Source: Ischnura elegans
Lineage: Eukaryota; Arthropoda; Insecta; Odonata; Coenagrionidae
Length of the DNA stretch: 64,000 nt
Assembly: GCF_921293095.1 (NCBI RefSeq)
Contig: NC_060248.1
Location: forward strand, 11,116,744 to 11,180,743
Reading direction: 5' to 3'
Of the stretch, positions 9,675 to 21,589 are shown piece by piece (position 1 is the stretch's first letter; every line of letters starts with the position of its first letter). A program made the position numbers and the translations under genes. The notes beneath the pieces are model-generated. The model did not search any database. It was given only the letters and a program-made list of their open reading frames with translations, and was not told the origin of the DNA.

Positions 9675-11879
9675 GAGAATAAAGAGTAGTTAAATGGCTA
9701 AGTTCTAACATTTATAAATGGCATTATTACATATTTTTTAATGTGTTGACATTTCAAAAATGAATCCCGCAACTTTTAAAAGGAGAAGGGATGTTGTTCA
9801 AAATTGTGCCACCATAGGATACCGATGATCCTCACGGTGGTGAAAGCTTGAGCGATGAAGATTTGGAAACAGAGTCACCTGATGACTCCAAAGAGTCCGT
9901 CAAAAAGTTTTTCAATAGTCCGAAAATGCAATGTACACTTGTATTCAAATAAGAATTCCAACTGTTTCCTTAATTTCATGAAAAATAACTCGGTTTATTG
10001 TTATTTATACCAACCATCTACGGCAATTCTCCAAATGCTGCCCCATTCATTTTTTATTTAGTGCAACCATTTTATAATAGGTATTTTATGATGATATGTA
10101 ACTCTCTCCAAACTGGCTTCGCTAATTGTAAGCTACTTAATTTCATCAGACACGTTACTATGGACACACTGTTGTTTGCGTTTTGGAAAAATAACTTTTT
10201 TTCCTAAACCATTATTTTTCAGCTGATGTTTGATTGTAATAGAGTTATTATTGACTTCCACATCGCGCATTGAAATATATCATGGGAAGTAAAATTTGAA
10301 CAAGGATATCCCAATGGTTTTTAATAATATTTAATTTTGTGAATAGCTGATAATAAGGATTTATTTATTTTTAATCTAAGGAGTGTGTTACGGGTTGCCT
10401 GCCTTCTAGTAAACCCTAACTGCGACGAGAATGCCCAATGTACCGAATTTGGCATATTACTTAATTTCAATCAATTTTGAGACAAATAGGTGGGTGTGCT
10501 TCCTATAAATTCCCTTGATTGAGATATGGAAGGCAAAAAAAATTCCTATGGTAAAAAAAAATTCTGTCCAGAAAGAGTTAAGCGTAGTTGTAGTTTTTAC
10601 TATTTTCACATTCGCACCTAAAAATATAAGGAAGGTGAAGTGTAATTTTGTGACATAATGAATGTGAAAAGGTAGAGAATAATGACAGAAGCCAACCAAA
10701 GCCGAAAAAAGGCGAAGAATTGAATGTTGGCGTGGTACTTCCCAACTCTCTCTCTCTCACAGAGATTGTGATAATTTATAAAGTTTATTGTATTTTAATT
10801 TGAAGTGTCATAGTTACTCAAATCTACTATAGCCAAGTATAAATGTGTTAGTGAGGAGCAATAGTCCGCATGGGGCCAGATTCCTTTTCCGGAATATTTC
10901 TCTAAATGCCAGGATGTTGCCACTTTTTGTCAATCATTTCATTGGCGTGACCGAATGTAGCACAGAGGTAGGTTTAGTGGAAGACAACGAACGACAGAAC
11001 GTTAATTTTTCTCATTTTTACGTGTTTATCTGAATTGAAGGACCGCGTAGTTTTTATCTGTGCTTTGGGCGTCCATTCAACTACTATGCTTGTCTATCGT
11101 TCCTTTATATGCATTCTTTGCCTCGAAAATTCATGCACTTAGCTGGTTCACAGCTCACGATATGGTTCTGTTTTCGCGTATTAGGTGTAGCAAGTACCGT
11201 TGGGGCAAGAGTCCTGGGGCAAGTGTCCGCATGAGGACTCTAGCCCTAGGGGCGCTGTCTCCCGCCCCACTTTATATCATTTTCTATGACCTCATAGTTT
11301 CTGCCATAGATATCACATGTACTATATTGATAATTTTATCGAAAAAAGCTCTAATGGGAGTGGCAAATGCTATTTATTTTATTATTTACTATTATTTTGA
11401 AGTGTTCAGCTTAGATATTTCGTATCTTTCCTAAACATAAGACAAATGTTAACCCTAAATTAGATTACCCAGACGGCACAGGAAGTTTTCGTACCTGAAT
11501 ACGAGGGTGGACCATCAAGATACAAAAATCGCGCTTAGGAAGTTACTAAAAAGATTTTGTTTCTTTATTTCCTTTAATGACGAAAAAAGATGCTAGAGGA
11601 CTGGCAAATTCATATGCATCGATAAAATTGTATCTCATCGATAAAACTGTATTCGGTCTGGGACTATTTTCTTTCGCGGGTGGTGCCATCGTGCCATATC
11701 CACCTAGAAAGATCACATGCCTTCACAAGCCGTTGGAGATCGCATCGTTTACGTCACGTCTCACCACATTTCGGGGATTTTTGTGGTTAAGTTTGTGAAA
11801 AATAGAGTGTCTGGTAATGGTGAAGTTTCCCTTATTCTTTAATTTCATTCACTGGGCTTCAGAAACGTGTTAGTGAGAT
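9675..11879. other. No recognised gene; AT-rich with a short (TC)n run
   Basis: A TC dinucleotide run lies at about 10746-10758. The longest plus frame (11060-11434, 124 codons) is hydrophobic in places but matches nothing known and has no supporting context. Confidence 0.3.
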
Positions 11880-12660
11880 ATTTTTGTTAAAAGTGCCTTT
11901 CGTGTGTGTATTGTCGGGATGTAATGGAAACTCCGGGACATGGTTCAAGTTTTTAGCTTTCCAAAAGATCCTGAGTTGAAGAAGAAGTGCATTTGGGCGA
12001 TAAGAAGAAAACATTTCACCCCTACGAAAAACTGTGAGGTATGTACTCTTTCTCGCTGTAATTATTTGGATGTAATTTTAAGTTAGAAGTGGCATCGGGA
12101 TGTTGATGCATCAATCAAAATGCATGTAGCAGCAATTCGTTTGAAAATTCTTGCATTTTAGTTGTCTTTTTTGTATTAATTCATTCGGTGAACGTGTGGT
12201 TAAAAGGAGAAACTAGGAATAAGCTGCCAAGTTTATAGGATCGAATATTGCTTCTTAGCTTGCCCTATGGTGTATTACACGTCGGCTTTCATCATTTCAA
12301 ATTATCTTCTGCTACAGTGTAAAACAATAAAAATATCAGGCATACAAATATTTACTATATTTACGAGCCTAGTAATTTGATTTCTCATGCAGAAATACCA
12401 AAAATTGGAAATGATTTGACCTAATAAGTTACATGGTATTTTATTATTTATTAATTTTAGGTGTGTGAGCTTCACATCGCACCATTGTGATATCAGAAAG
12501 TAATCTGTGGCCTTGGACGAGAAGACGAGAAGAAAATTCTTGCTGAATTGAAGGTGCCTAGATTGGAGGAAGGTACCATTGCTTCACTGTTACCTGTCGC
12601 CAAGAAGACAGACATTGTGGCAGAAGTGACATATTTATGGATGTGGATTTGATTTGTGCA
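11880..12660 (+). pseudogene. THAP zinc-finger domain remnant with one intron
   Basis: Two pieces together read as a THAP domain, a C2CH DNA-binding finger found in P-element-like transposases and host factors. The first piece (about 11905-12037) encodes GCNGNSGTW and, after a frameshift, FSFPKDPELKKK, then W..AIRRKHFTPTKNCE. It ends at a plausible gtatgt donor. The second piece begins after ttaattttag at 12460 and continues VCELHIAPL, completing the C..H part, then hits a stop and runs into a charged tail (EDEKKILAELKVPRLEEG). The frameshift and in-frame stop mark it as broken. No DDE-type catalytic region is visible nearby, so I cannot say whether it came from a transposon or a host THAP gene. 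Confidence 0.65.
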
Positions 12661-13449
12661 AGTTGATGCTGTGATAGTGGACGTTCATCGGAGAAAGTAT
12701 TGAAGATAGTTTTTATGTATCGACCAGTCGATCCTCTTTTAAATAATTTTTTATTCGAAAGAGAATAAGAGTAATTGTTTCGCTAAATTAGATGTGGGAT
12801 AGAAGAGAAAATTGGAAATATTATTGTGGTTGACAATAGAAAATACATAATATATGTATTGTATTTCTGTGGGTTTTTTCTTTCCTGCCTCTTTAAAATT
12901 TCTTGTGGTGGTGACTTCATGCAAAGTAAGTATAAAATCGGAGGTGTGATCTAAGAGATACCATGTTTTATTTTACAAGTGTTTATGCTGGTGATTTGGC
13001 AGGACTTTCATATTTTTAATAGGTTGATACATTTACTGCAGTGACCTAGAGACTTTTACTCATCCCAAATAATTTTTCAAATACTTTAGCGCCTGATATG
13101 GGTAAGTTTTAGTAGCTGAGACTGAACTATACGTTAATTTTTGCTTGCATTTTGATGAATTCGATCATACCAATATCAGATGTGTCAGCAATCCTGTTTC
13201 ATCGGCAATTTTTATTTAAAAATTTTATTTCGTCAGGCTTTAGGGTAAGCTTTTTAATGCTCGTGGGCTATGTGATGTCTTATTTATTGTCAAAATTAAT
13301 AAGAATTCACTCTTATTAACATCTCATGAGATTTTCGGCAAGGTTTCCAAGTAAGTACGAGCCACTTAAGAATGCTGGATGCTGGGGATGCGTGAATTAG
13401 CCTTGAGAATCTCATTTTTCCCAGTTATTTAAGTGGCCGAATAAGTTTT
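12661..13449. other. No recognised gene
   Basis: This is AT-rich sequence with no coding signature or repeat I can name. Confidence 0.3.
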
Positions 13450-13531
13450 GTAAGTTCTCAATAGGTAAATAGTACTGTATCATGGTAATTAGAATTCATG
13501 ATATAGTATTATTTACCTATTGAGAACTTAC
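13450..13531 (+). repeat. 82-bp near-perfect hairpin (35-bp stem, 12-nt loop)
   Basis: The left arm (13450-13484) and right arm (13497-13531) pair along 35 positions around the loop gtaattagaatt. As plus-strand RNA all 35 positions pair, two of them as G-U wobbles. As minus-strand RNA those two become A-C mismatches. The size and shape are like an animal microRNA precursor. A tiny fold-back transposon is an equally simple explanation, as no transcript evidence is available. Confidence 0.85.
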
Positions 13532-13860
13532 AATTCATAATGATTCATAACATTCTCGCTACGGTTGGTAGCTATCGATTGTGTTGCGTTCGATACATTT
13601 TTCGATCGTGCGAGTTACGATATATCTAATTTTCGACCCAATCGATTGAGATTAGCCTGAGTGCTGTGTTCCTGCGCGCTTCGTATCCTATCGTATGTGC
13701 TTCATAGCGGACATTCACATGCTGCGTACGCGCTTCGTCGACAGGCCGCGAATGGAAAGTATCCATTGACGAAAAGCGACGGAGCGGCATAGTATCCCCT
13801 TAGTCAATGGGTACTATGTACATACGAATTAGATACGGAGGGTTCTGTGCCGTCTGGGCT

Positions 13861-13895
13861 CCAATATTTTTTGTAAGTTGGCATCCCTGCTGGGG
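13861..13895 (+). mobile_element. Right-end fragment of the 1473-1732 MITE family
   Basis: The words ccaatattttttgtaagt and ggcatccctg occur in the same order and spacing as at 1705-1732. The rest of the element is not recognisable. Confidence 0.55.
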
Positions 13896-15509
13896 ACAAT
13901 ATGATCCATTTGTCAATGCAATTGTATAAAAAGTATACCCTAAGCGAAAAGGAGCAAAACTAGGATTTTCACTAAGTGAATACGTTGAAACAACTGCACT
14001 AGATCTCGTTACTTATCATGGGTTGACAATTCCGGGTGGAGCATAATATGGATATCCCTAAACAAGAATCTTCGAAGTGCGAGGCGGCCAAGGGAAAGGG
14101 ACTGGCCCCCAAGCCATGACTGCGAGAAATTCATGCACCCGTGACCAAGTCCGGGGTGAGCTCTACCCCACCCAACCCAACCTAGTAGTAGTGTCACGAA
14201 ATTTGAAAAACGGGCGAATTTCATCTATGAAAACGGAGCTATGAAGTGAAGACATACATAAAAACGAGCAAATGTCAATCCTATGGACCAATTGCATCTT
14301 ACTCACTCTTCTGAAGTCAACGGATGTTATACTACTTTTCTCGTGGCATCAATAACCCTCTACTAACGTCTTTGAAAAGATTCAGAGGGAAGTAAAACCT
14401 ATTGATTTTTACCCCCACTATGTGATTTTTAAGCCCTGTGCAACCACCTGATCGATGCATACTCTATTGCACAGCAAGACAAACAGATTGATGCGTTAAA
14501 TATATAATAAAATACAGAATAAGTGCATACCTTTCAATATCTACAGCTTCCGTATCTCGTAGTGAGGCAATCTCTACACACAAAAATGGTTCCGGAAGCC
14601 TAAGAACAGCAGATACCCAATCCCAAAATCGGTTTTCGTCATAAACGAAAGGAAACTCACAAAAACTCTTCATAAGAAACTTCATTAGAAGTACCTTCAC
14701 CATCGCACAAAATTCACAGAAAATTGCATCGATGAAACAGCGATATCAAGCACTGAAACTTCAATAGTACACGAATGGTAAATTGCCAAATCCAAAGATG
14801 ATAGGTTTTCATTCACAATGCGAAAGAAGTATAGCGAAAACGAAAATCACTAACTTAACGATTAAGTATATCGGTAGCAATCACAATTTCACTTGGCGGA
14901 CTTTTCCCATTGAAACGTACTAACATTCTTACCACCACACCATGCGTTTAGTTAAACACAACACGTCATAACAACCCAAACATTTTCCGTACCTGCGCCC
15001 GTCTTTACGTGTTGAAGGCGAAATGCAAAACCCCTTGCAAGTCTTAAGCCTTACGGTTTCCGACCTTGGATCACTACGCTATTCGATCCAAAGGGACTAT
15101 GATTTTGCATTTGAATGGCGCGTGTGGCAGATGAGGGCCCATTCAAGCATTCCTTGAAGGTGACGATCTGAGTCGTTATTCCACCGGCTCCTTGCAACAC
15201 CATCCATGTGCTAACGACTCCGGCAATCTCATGCCACTGTGTCTGTAGCTTACGAATATTTCCACCAAGGGGAGTGCACAGAGGAGGCCCAATTCCATCC
15301 CATATAGTGCTGATTTCTGTTGCCACATCGGTCGCAATTTAATAGATTTTCGAAAGTGTCCGCGATACGGCGATGTGTGCAATGCGATCCACTTTTTTTC
15401 CAATAGTTTGCATAGTAATATTTGTAATTGCAAGGAATAGCGTTGAAAAGTTATAAAATTTGATAGATCACATCATCAAGTGCGCAACTTTCGGTTAATA
15501 CCCCAAATC
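13896..15509. other. No recognised gene
   Basis: Several minus-strand frames of 70-90 codons overlap between 14009 and 15433. I recognise no domain in them, and they lack a consistent exon structure. Confidence 0.3.
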
Positions 15510-15796
15510 ATTGGTGATGGTTTTCCGGGTTTACACCGCGTTGATTCATGTTTTGCGGACGACAGTTTCGGGCCTAGAACTTCAATAGGGAAGACGGCTA
15601 TCCTTTATCCTCATCTTTCAAACGGCTTTTCCAACAATGGAATTAAAAATCAACATCCGCCTGACTAGCTATAAATAAATAAGGATCACAGATCTGCAAA
15701 TCATTTGGACCCGAAGACGGGAGCTGGAACGCGCCCGAAACTGTCGTCCGCAAAACATGAATCAACGCGGTGTAAACCCGGAAAACCATCACCAAT
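15510..15796. repeat. Perfect 64-bp inverted repeat with 159-bp spacer
   Basis: The left arm 15510-15573 and right arm 15733-15796 are exact reverse complements over 64 bp, rich in CG dinucleotides. Just before and into the right arm (15709-15742) the sequence reads ccgaagacgg, a short hairpin, then cccgaaac. That is reminiscent of the hammerhead-like terminal motif of Penelope-like elements. A fold-back arrangement of retroelement ends is possible. No coding sequence lies between the arms. Confidence 0.85.
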
Positions 15797-15984
15797 CAAC
15801 TAACCGCGGAAGCCTCCGTAATAACCCCAAATCATTGTTGGAGTATACGTTATTAACAAAATAAGTTCTTTTTTGTGCGTGTATAATGTGGTTGCAGCGC
15901 CTGGGTGGAGTTCGGAAAGGCGTTGCCATGGTTGCGTTTATGTTTGATGAAACTGTTTTTTTGTTCTTGGTGTAAGAGTACGTC

Positions 15985-16440
15985 CCTGTCGAAAAGGAAG
16001 CGTTCGGGGAAGTGTCCGGGTAGTGTTGCGGGAGTGTTCAGGAAGCGTTTAACGGTACGTGAACGCTTCCCGGCAGCTTCCCGAACACTTCCTCAACACT
16101 ACCTGACTGTCGACCCTTCGCTTGCCGAACACTTCCTCGCCACTTCGTGGTTGAAACACTTCCCGGACGTTTCCCCGACACTCCCGGAACGCTTCCGAAG
16201 CGTGGGAAACACTTCCTCGACGCTCGCTGGACGTTTCCCCGACACTCGACCGCGACCGTTGTCGACACTCCCCGAACGCTTCCGAAACACTTCCGCGGAA
16301 GCGTTCCAAGTGGGCCATAATCTGCTTCCCGAACACTTCCGCGACACCTCCTCAACGCTACCCCAACACTTGCCCGCCACTTCCCGAACACTCCGTCCGA
16401 CGCTTCCCCAACACTTCCTCAACACTTCCGTTTCGCCTGG
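15985..16440. repeat. Degenerate 11-12 bp minisatellite with an orientation switch
   Basis: From about 16058 to 16435 the sequence is a chain of imperfect units close to cccgaacacttc or ctcgacgcttcc. From about 15985 to 16050 the units run in the opposite sense (ggaagcgttcgggg, gggagtgttcagg). The block is G/C-rich in an AT-rich setting and makes several long spurious frames on both strands. It is bracketed by copies of ttttttgttcttggtgtaag (about 15955 and 16510). Confidence 0.8.
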
Positions 16441-16578
16441 GGTTATAACCTCTTGTGAATAAAAAGGTTTTTCCTGTGTGTGCTAACAGGTAAAAACGTA
16501 CACTAACTGTTTTTTGTTCTTGGTGTAAGTGTACGTTATAACTTGAGAATAAATGTTATTTTTCCTGCGTGTGCTAAC

Positions 16579-17249
16579 AATAGGGTAGTTTCCTTCATCA
16601 AAGAAAACAAAAGGCAATAATTGCGATTCGTTACCCACCATTAGTGTATTCATAATATACAAATTATTTCGTTTTAGAAATGCCGGTTTAGACGAATGGC
16701 AATGGTCCATTTTTATCCTCATTTGAAAAGGGCCAGATTGGCGCCCATGCGATGCCACTCCACGTGACGTCACAGGGACCTAGTTTCTATACGAGTAGAT
16801 AGGAGTTATACATCGTCTGAGGTTACCAATGCGCAGGTTATCAGGCGCAGAGCTCAGGGAAACATGTCTCAATAATCACTTATTAAAACTGGCTAAGGTC
16901 GGAAAGTTTTCCTCGTTTGATAAGGTATTAATAATCCTTATTTAAGCCAAGCGCTACCAGCCAGCAGGGTACTCAGCTACCCGCTAGCAGCCTGCGACGT
17001 ATCAGCGCTAAGCCTCGCCTCAAGGTCACCTCACCGGGCTGGAGGGGGAACCAGAAATACGACGTACGGAGAGATTTCCCGACATTCATACTTACGCGTC
17101 GCGTTTTCGCGCGCTTGAAAATTTTCACTTTTCATTTAATCGCGAAAAAAGATATTGTCATTTAAAAATCTAAAAGCGTGAAATACGTACTCCAGGAGTA
17201 ATAATCTTTCGATTTAGGCAATAAAAAAATAATAGGAAACCACCCTATT
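16579..17249 (+). mobile_element. TIR MITE family, copy 2 (671 bp)
   Basis: Full-length copy with the AATAGGGTAGTTTCCT start and aggaaaccaccctatt end. The ccacgtgacgtcac box is at 16760-16773. It directly abuts the unit that carries the minisatellite. It has no transposase. Confidence 0.9.
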
Positions 17250-17287
17250 ATATCTTATTTCCCCGTGAAACTAGGATCAATTTGTCC

Positions 17288-17484
17288 GTCAGCGACACGA
17301 GTGGCGACTTTTGTAAACGCATTTAAATGTGCGTCAGATGACAACACAATCAAAAGCCAACATGAGGAACCTCTTTCGTAATATTCGTTATTTCTACGGA
17401 GGATTCTCTAAGTGCCCTCTGTGCATGTTGTCATCCACCGTTTATTTGAATGCGTTTACAAAAGTCGCCACTCGCGTCGCTGAC
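17288..17484. mobile_element. 197-bp MITE with 40-bp terminal inverted repeats
   Basis: The left end (gtcagcgacacgagtggcga and on through cttttgtaaacgcatt) matches the reverse complement of the right end over about 40 bases with two mismatches. No target-site duplication is evident and nothing is coded. It belongs to a different family from the neighbouring elements. Confidence 0.82.
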
Positions 17485-17880
17485 TGATAATACGAAGACT
17501 ATATTACTATTTAGTATTTAAATTATTTATGTCACTACGAAAGCCGGGTAGTTAGGATTTACATACATAACTCGATATTTGGTAGTAATACACCAATTTA
17601 TTGGATTGTAAAAAGTGGGAATTTTATTTCCCGTACACAAAGGTTCGGCAACTTGAAGCCAGGATGTATTAAGATGGCGCATCACTCCCGTTTGACTTGC
17701 CCTTCTTTGTGACGCAATATTCTCTTAAGGTTTATGCAGTCATCATCATGAAATTTTCATTGCATATAAATAAGACCCTGGTCGGCATTTAACTCTATCC
17801 AGACTTAAAAAATTTTACCCCAGAATTTCCACAAATGCAACATTTATGATTAAGTTCATTCTGGAGTTTTGGTCACTATA

Positions 17881-19011
17881 CACGGAAAAAAAAGTTTAGT
17901 TAGAACTATCGAATTCTGATGAAATTTATCAAACTTTTGGGTTCATATGGCACATTGAAAAAATTCCGTAATAATTACCAAACCAGTTTGATAAATTCTG
18001 ATTCGGTAATTGTTACCGAAATGGCCACAGCAGTTCGATAAAAACTATCAAAATCAAAAGGTTAATAAAACCGATTTAGCGTGCACATGTGAAAGATTTT
18101 CTACTAAGAAAACACTATTCTGATTGAAAATCATAAAATTAGGAGTTTAACTTAAGTCTCTGCAAAATAAATACAACAAAAAATCGAAAAAATAATTAGC
18201 AACTAGACTAAATCAGTTACCATAATGATTACTCAATCAAACGCCGTAATATATTATTATTGTAAATAATTAACCTTTGTTTTGAAATGTGAATAAGGTG
18301 TGAATACAGATTCACTTTGTAAGCTTAAGAGGAATACTTGATGCACACAATTGCTTTACGTAGTTACTCCATATGAATATCTAGTGCAGATGCACAAGAA
18401 AACTTTATTTGCAGGCTTTTTACATCAATATAGAGATGACTTTAAAGTGCTGGGTGATATCCTTAGCATGGATTGGGTCTAGTATGTCGACTTTTATCAC
18501 ATGTTATTAAACATGATTGCGAATAATTATACCTCAGGAATACCTCTAATTAAAGTTTTAATGTGTTGAAATACACAAACATCTCATTACAGCTTTAATA
18601 TCCATGATAATACGCTATTCCATCATTGTCTTTGATGCACAAGCTTACGGACAACATTGCAATTTAAAGCAGGAACAAACAGAAAAATGAACGTAAACAA
18701 AATTAAAACGTTATCGCCATCACAAATAATGAAAACAAAATCATTTCCACCAACCTATCTTTCATGTGAGGCCTGTTTCGATGAAAGTTACCAAATTCAG
18801 AATCGTATTAAATTAATTCAGTTATTTTTACCAAACTCTTTCGTACAATTTACCAAATTATGAAATATCAAAATGTTTTATGAAATATATCAAGAGCGTT
18901 TGGTAAAATAAATCAAGTGCTTCATAATTTACATCAAAGTTTAAGTATATTTAACAAAAAAACTCCCTATCACACCGGTTTGATAGTTTCAATCAAATCT
19001 TTTTTTCCGTG
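17881..19011. mobile_element. TA-flanked transposon, 1131 bp, non-coding
   Basis: The left end CACGGAAAAAAAAGTTTAGT and the right end (atcaaatctttttttccgtg) are inverted repeats of roughly 33 bases with some mismatches. TA lies on both sides (17879-17880 and 19012-19013), typical of the Tc1/mariner/pogo group. The inside is AT-rich, with many short repeats related to accaaa and tttgataa, and has no long frame. It sits exactly at the target-site duplication of the next element. Confidence 0.85.
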
Positions 19012-19013
19012 TA

Positions 19014-19277
19014 CATAGGCGGATTAAGAGGGGGGCACGTGCCCCCCCCCCCCCCCTTGACTCTTAAAAAATAGATGAGATTTTTTATACAAATATTAAT
19101 AAAGTTTATATTTTAATATAAAAGTTATATATTTACATATTAATAACTTCTATATTGAAATTAAAAATATATTTCGTAGAGTAATTGTTGCATGCAGTTT
19201 TTAATTTCGAATATGAGGGGACCGTTTCCCATGAAATCCTGGTGCCCTCCCAGAAACATATCCTGGATCCGCCCTTG
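19014..19277. mobile_element. hAT-like MITE with TSD TCACTATA split by another insertion
   Basis: It starts CATAGGCGGATTAAG and ends ctggatccgcccttg, with a long C run near 19043-19058. The octamer tcactata follows at 19278-19285. The matching left octamer is at 17873-17880, separated from the element by the 1131-bp TA element, whose insertion used the final TA of the octamer. Confidence 0.88.
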
Positions 19278-19285
19278 TCACTATA

Positions 19286-19734
19286 TGTTATGTATTAAAT
19301 GAAAATCACTTTTTCTCTACGTCAACGTCTCGCCACTGATTATTGGCATCCTCAGAGCTATACCTAGCTAAACCAGATACTTAACATAAGGCAATATGCA
19401 GTTTAATAATTGTGAAGTCTTTTCCAAACATTACGTATGTTTAAAAAGTTGTACGATGCCTAGGAAAATTGTTGATTAATCACTGTTATCTGTAAAATGT
19501 AATAAATAACATACGGTGGATGGTTCTTCTGTGTGCATCAACAAAGGCTAAGATTAAATAAATACTCGTCTTTATTTGCTCATTTTAAACGTTGCACCAG
19601 AACGAACATCATTATTACGATATTGATCAGGATAGGTAACAACAAGTAAAGATTTCTATCGCTGAGATTGTTAAAGTTGATCAAAGTTATTGCTATCGTT
19701 ACTTTTGACTAACAAAGATACATAGTCCATAAAA
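19286..19734. other. No recognised gene
   Basis: I see nothing I can name; AT-rich. Confidence 0.3.
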
Positions 19735-19815
19735 AATAGGCATGAAAAAATAATCTCCTGGGTCGGGAGTGAACCACGAACCTTTGACTATTCGGACCAC
19801 AGCGCCTACTCCTCG
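19735..19815 (-). repeat. tRNA-like SINE-type unit
   Basis: On the minus strand a B-box-like word GGTTCACTCCC follows a ggttcgtgg segment, about 35 bases after an A-box-like GTGGTCCGAATAGTC. The acceptor and anticodon arms do not fold as a standard tRNA by eye, so I read it as a SINE head or decayed tRNA rather than a working tRNA gene. Confidence 0.35.
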
Positions 19816-20804
19816 GGTGTTGTAATATGTAACGTAAAAACATGAAATGTTAGGAACAAATAACGGATGGAGGATTTTTTTATCTGAAACGTTAACCATT
19901 TATAAGCATCAATGTTGATGACTACATGTTAACAAAAAAAAAACAACCCAGCTTCAATTCAAATAACCTCATTCATACATGACTGTTTTTTAGGCTCCTG
20001 TTTGGTGGGCCGCCTTTTGATCCGGCCCTGCCTCGCGGTCCATCAAGGATGACAACGCGAGGGAGGAAGGAATGCAATGAATCTACAACCGGTTGATAAC
20101 CACAAACCTGCGCTTAAGCCGAGCATAGCTACATGTACATGCAATATCTCAAGCTTGCCGCGTGAACGACAGTGAAATTCACGTGAGAAAAGTTTTCCCT
20201 AGGATTGTATGTGTCCGATTTGAAATTTGGGCGGAAAACTACTTAACCCTTTATAACCCAATGTTGCTTCCAAGCAACACCAAAAATGTTTGAACTATCA
20301 TCTCTATTTAGGAGATATCTAGACTACCTATTATTTTGTAGAGTACATTTTAATGACGAAATATTTATCTGCCAGGATAGTTATCGTTGAGTGTAAAATT
20401 TTCAAGTTTAAACAATGAAAAATTTTGAAATTTTATTTCTCTCCCGGAATCAGCTTTGGGTTAGAAAGGGTTAATAGTCGTTAGCCGCTGTGCATAAGAC
20501 GGGGACAGGAAACCTTTCCAAACACGACTGAAGTTGCAGCCGATTCTCTGTATTGAAAGTATTCGGACTTTAAGCTATTCCCATAGTTGCTCGTATCAGG
20601 CACGGATAATAATCCTTCGTCATACCCAAAACTCCAGGTAACACATTTCGAAAAATGACAATGGAGAGAGAGGAGCGATGTGTAGATATTCACATAATAG
20701 CTGCCATCCCTAAACTTGAACGCGACTGATGATCGTGGGGAATATTTACAATATATAACAATAAAATAGAAAATAAAAGGCCTCTATGTTGTTTTCCGAT
20801 GAGG

Positions 20805-20879
20805 ATCGGTTTGATGTGATGGCAAGGGTGTAGGCTTCCCGCCCAATGGTCTTGGTTTCAAATCCCGGCGGTGGCAGGG
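20805..20879 (+). repeat. tRNA-like SINE-type unit next to MITE copy 3
   Basis: Contains ggtttcaaatcccggcggtgg (B-box-like, 20854-20866 core) preceded by an A-box-like gatggcaagggtgtagg. The same ending (tcaaatcc then ggcggtggc) is seen in reverse at 26167-26188, which suggests one SINE family. Confidence 0.5.
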
Positions 20880-21539
20880 AATAGAGTGGTTTCCTATTAT
20901 TTTTTTACTGCTTAAATCGAAAGATTATTACTCCTGGAGTACGTGTTTCACGCTTTTCGATTTTTAAATGACGATATCTATTTTTCTCGATTAAATGAAA
21001 AGTGACAGATTTCAAGCGCGCGAAAACGCGACGGCTAAGTAGGAATGATGGGAAAACTCCGTGTGACGTCGTTCTGGTTCCCGCTGCCGCCCTGTCAGGT
21101 GACCTAGGGGTGAGGCTTAGAGCGCTGATACGACGCAGGATGCTAGCAGGTAGCAGAGTACCCTGCTAGCTGGTAGCGCTTGGCTTAAATAAGGATTATT
21201 AATACCTTATCAAACGAAGGAAATTTTCCGACCTTAGACAATTTTTATAAGTGATGATGTTTCCCTGAGCTCTGTGATTCATGCATGCATTGGTTATCTC
21301 AGACGATGTAAAACTCCTAACCTCTCGTGTAGAAACTAGTTCTCTGTGACGTCACGTGGAGTAGCATTGCATGGGCGCCAATGTGGCCTTTTTCAAATGA
21401 GGATAAAATTGACCCTTGCCATTCGTCTAAACCGGTATTTCTAAAACCAAATAACTTGTATATTATGAATACACTAATGGTGGGTAACGAATCACAATCG
21501 ATCCCTTTCGTTTTCTTTGATGAAGGAAACTACCATATT
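20880..21539 (-). mobile_element. TIR MITE family, copy 3 (660 bp, reverse)
   Basis: Reverse-oriented copy running from aatagagtggtttcct to aggaaactaccatatt. The conserved box reads gtgacgtcacgtgg at 21346-21359. Internal landmarks appear in inverted order relative to copies 1 and 2. Confidence 0.9.
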
Positions 21540-21589
21540 GGAAAAACCACATTTGTCCGAGGCATCGCATTGATGTAAAAACTTAATTC

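Noticed and set aside
11060..11434. 124-codon plus frame with hydrophobic stretches
   Set aside because: No family resemblance and no exon context.
15051..15433. Possible zeste-like Myb domain in minus frames
   Set aside because: A few residues fit loosely, but the aromatic spacing is wrong and the frames conflict.
16038..16462. Four overlapping frames of 95-185 codons
   Set aside because: Open frames on both strands come from the GC-rich 11-12 bp minisatellite, not from protein selection.
21381..21578. Small protein shared by MITE copies 2 and 3 (NNLYIMNTLMVGNES)
   Set aside because: The same region in copy 1 has a stop, and the frame crosses a terminal inverted repeat; similarity is explained by shared repeat DNA.
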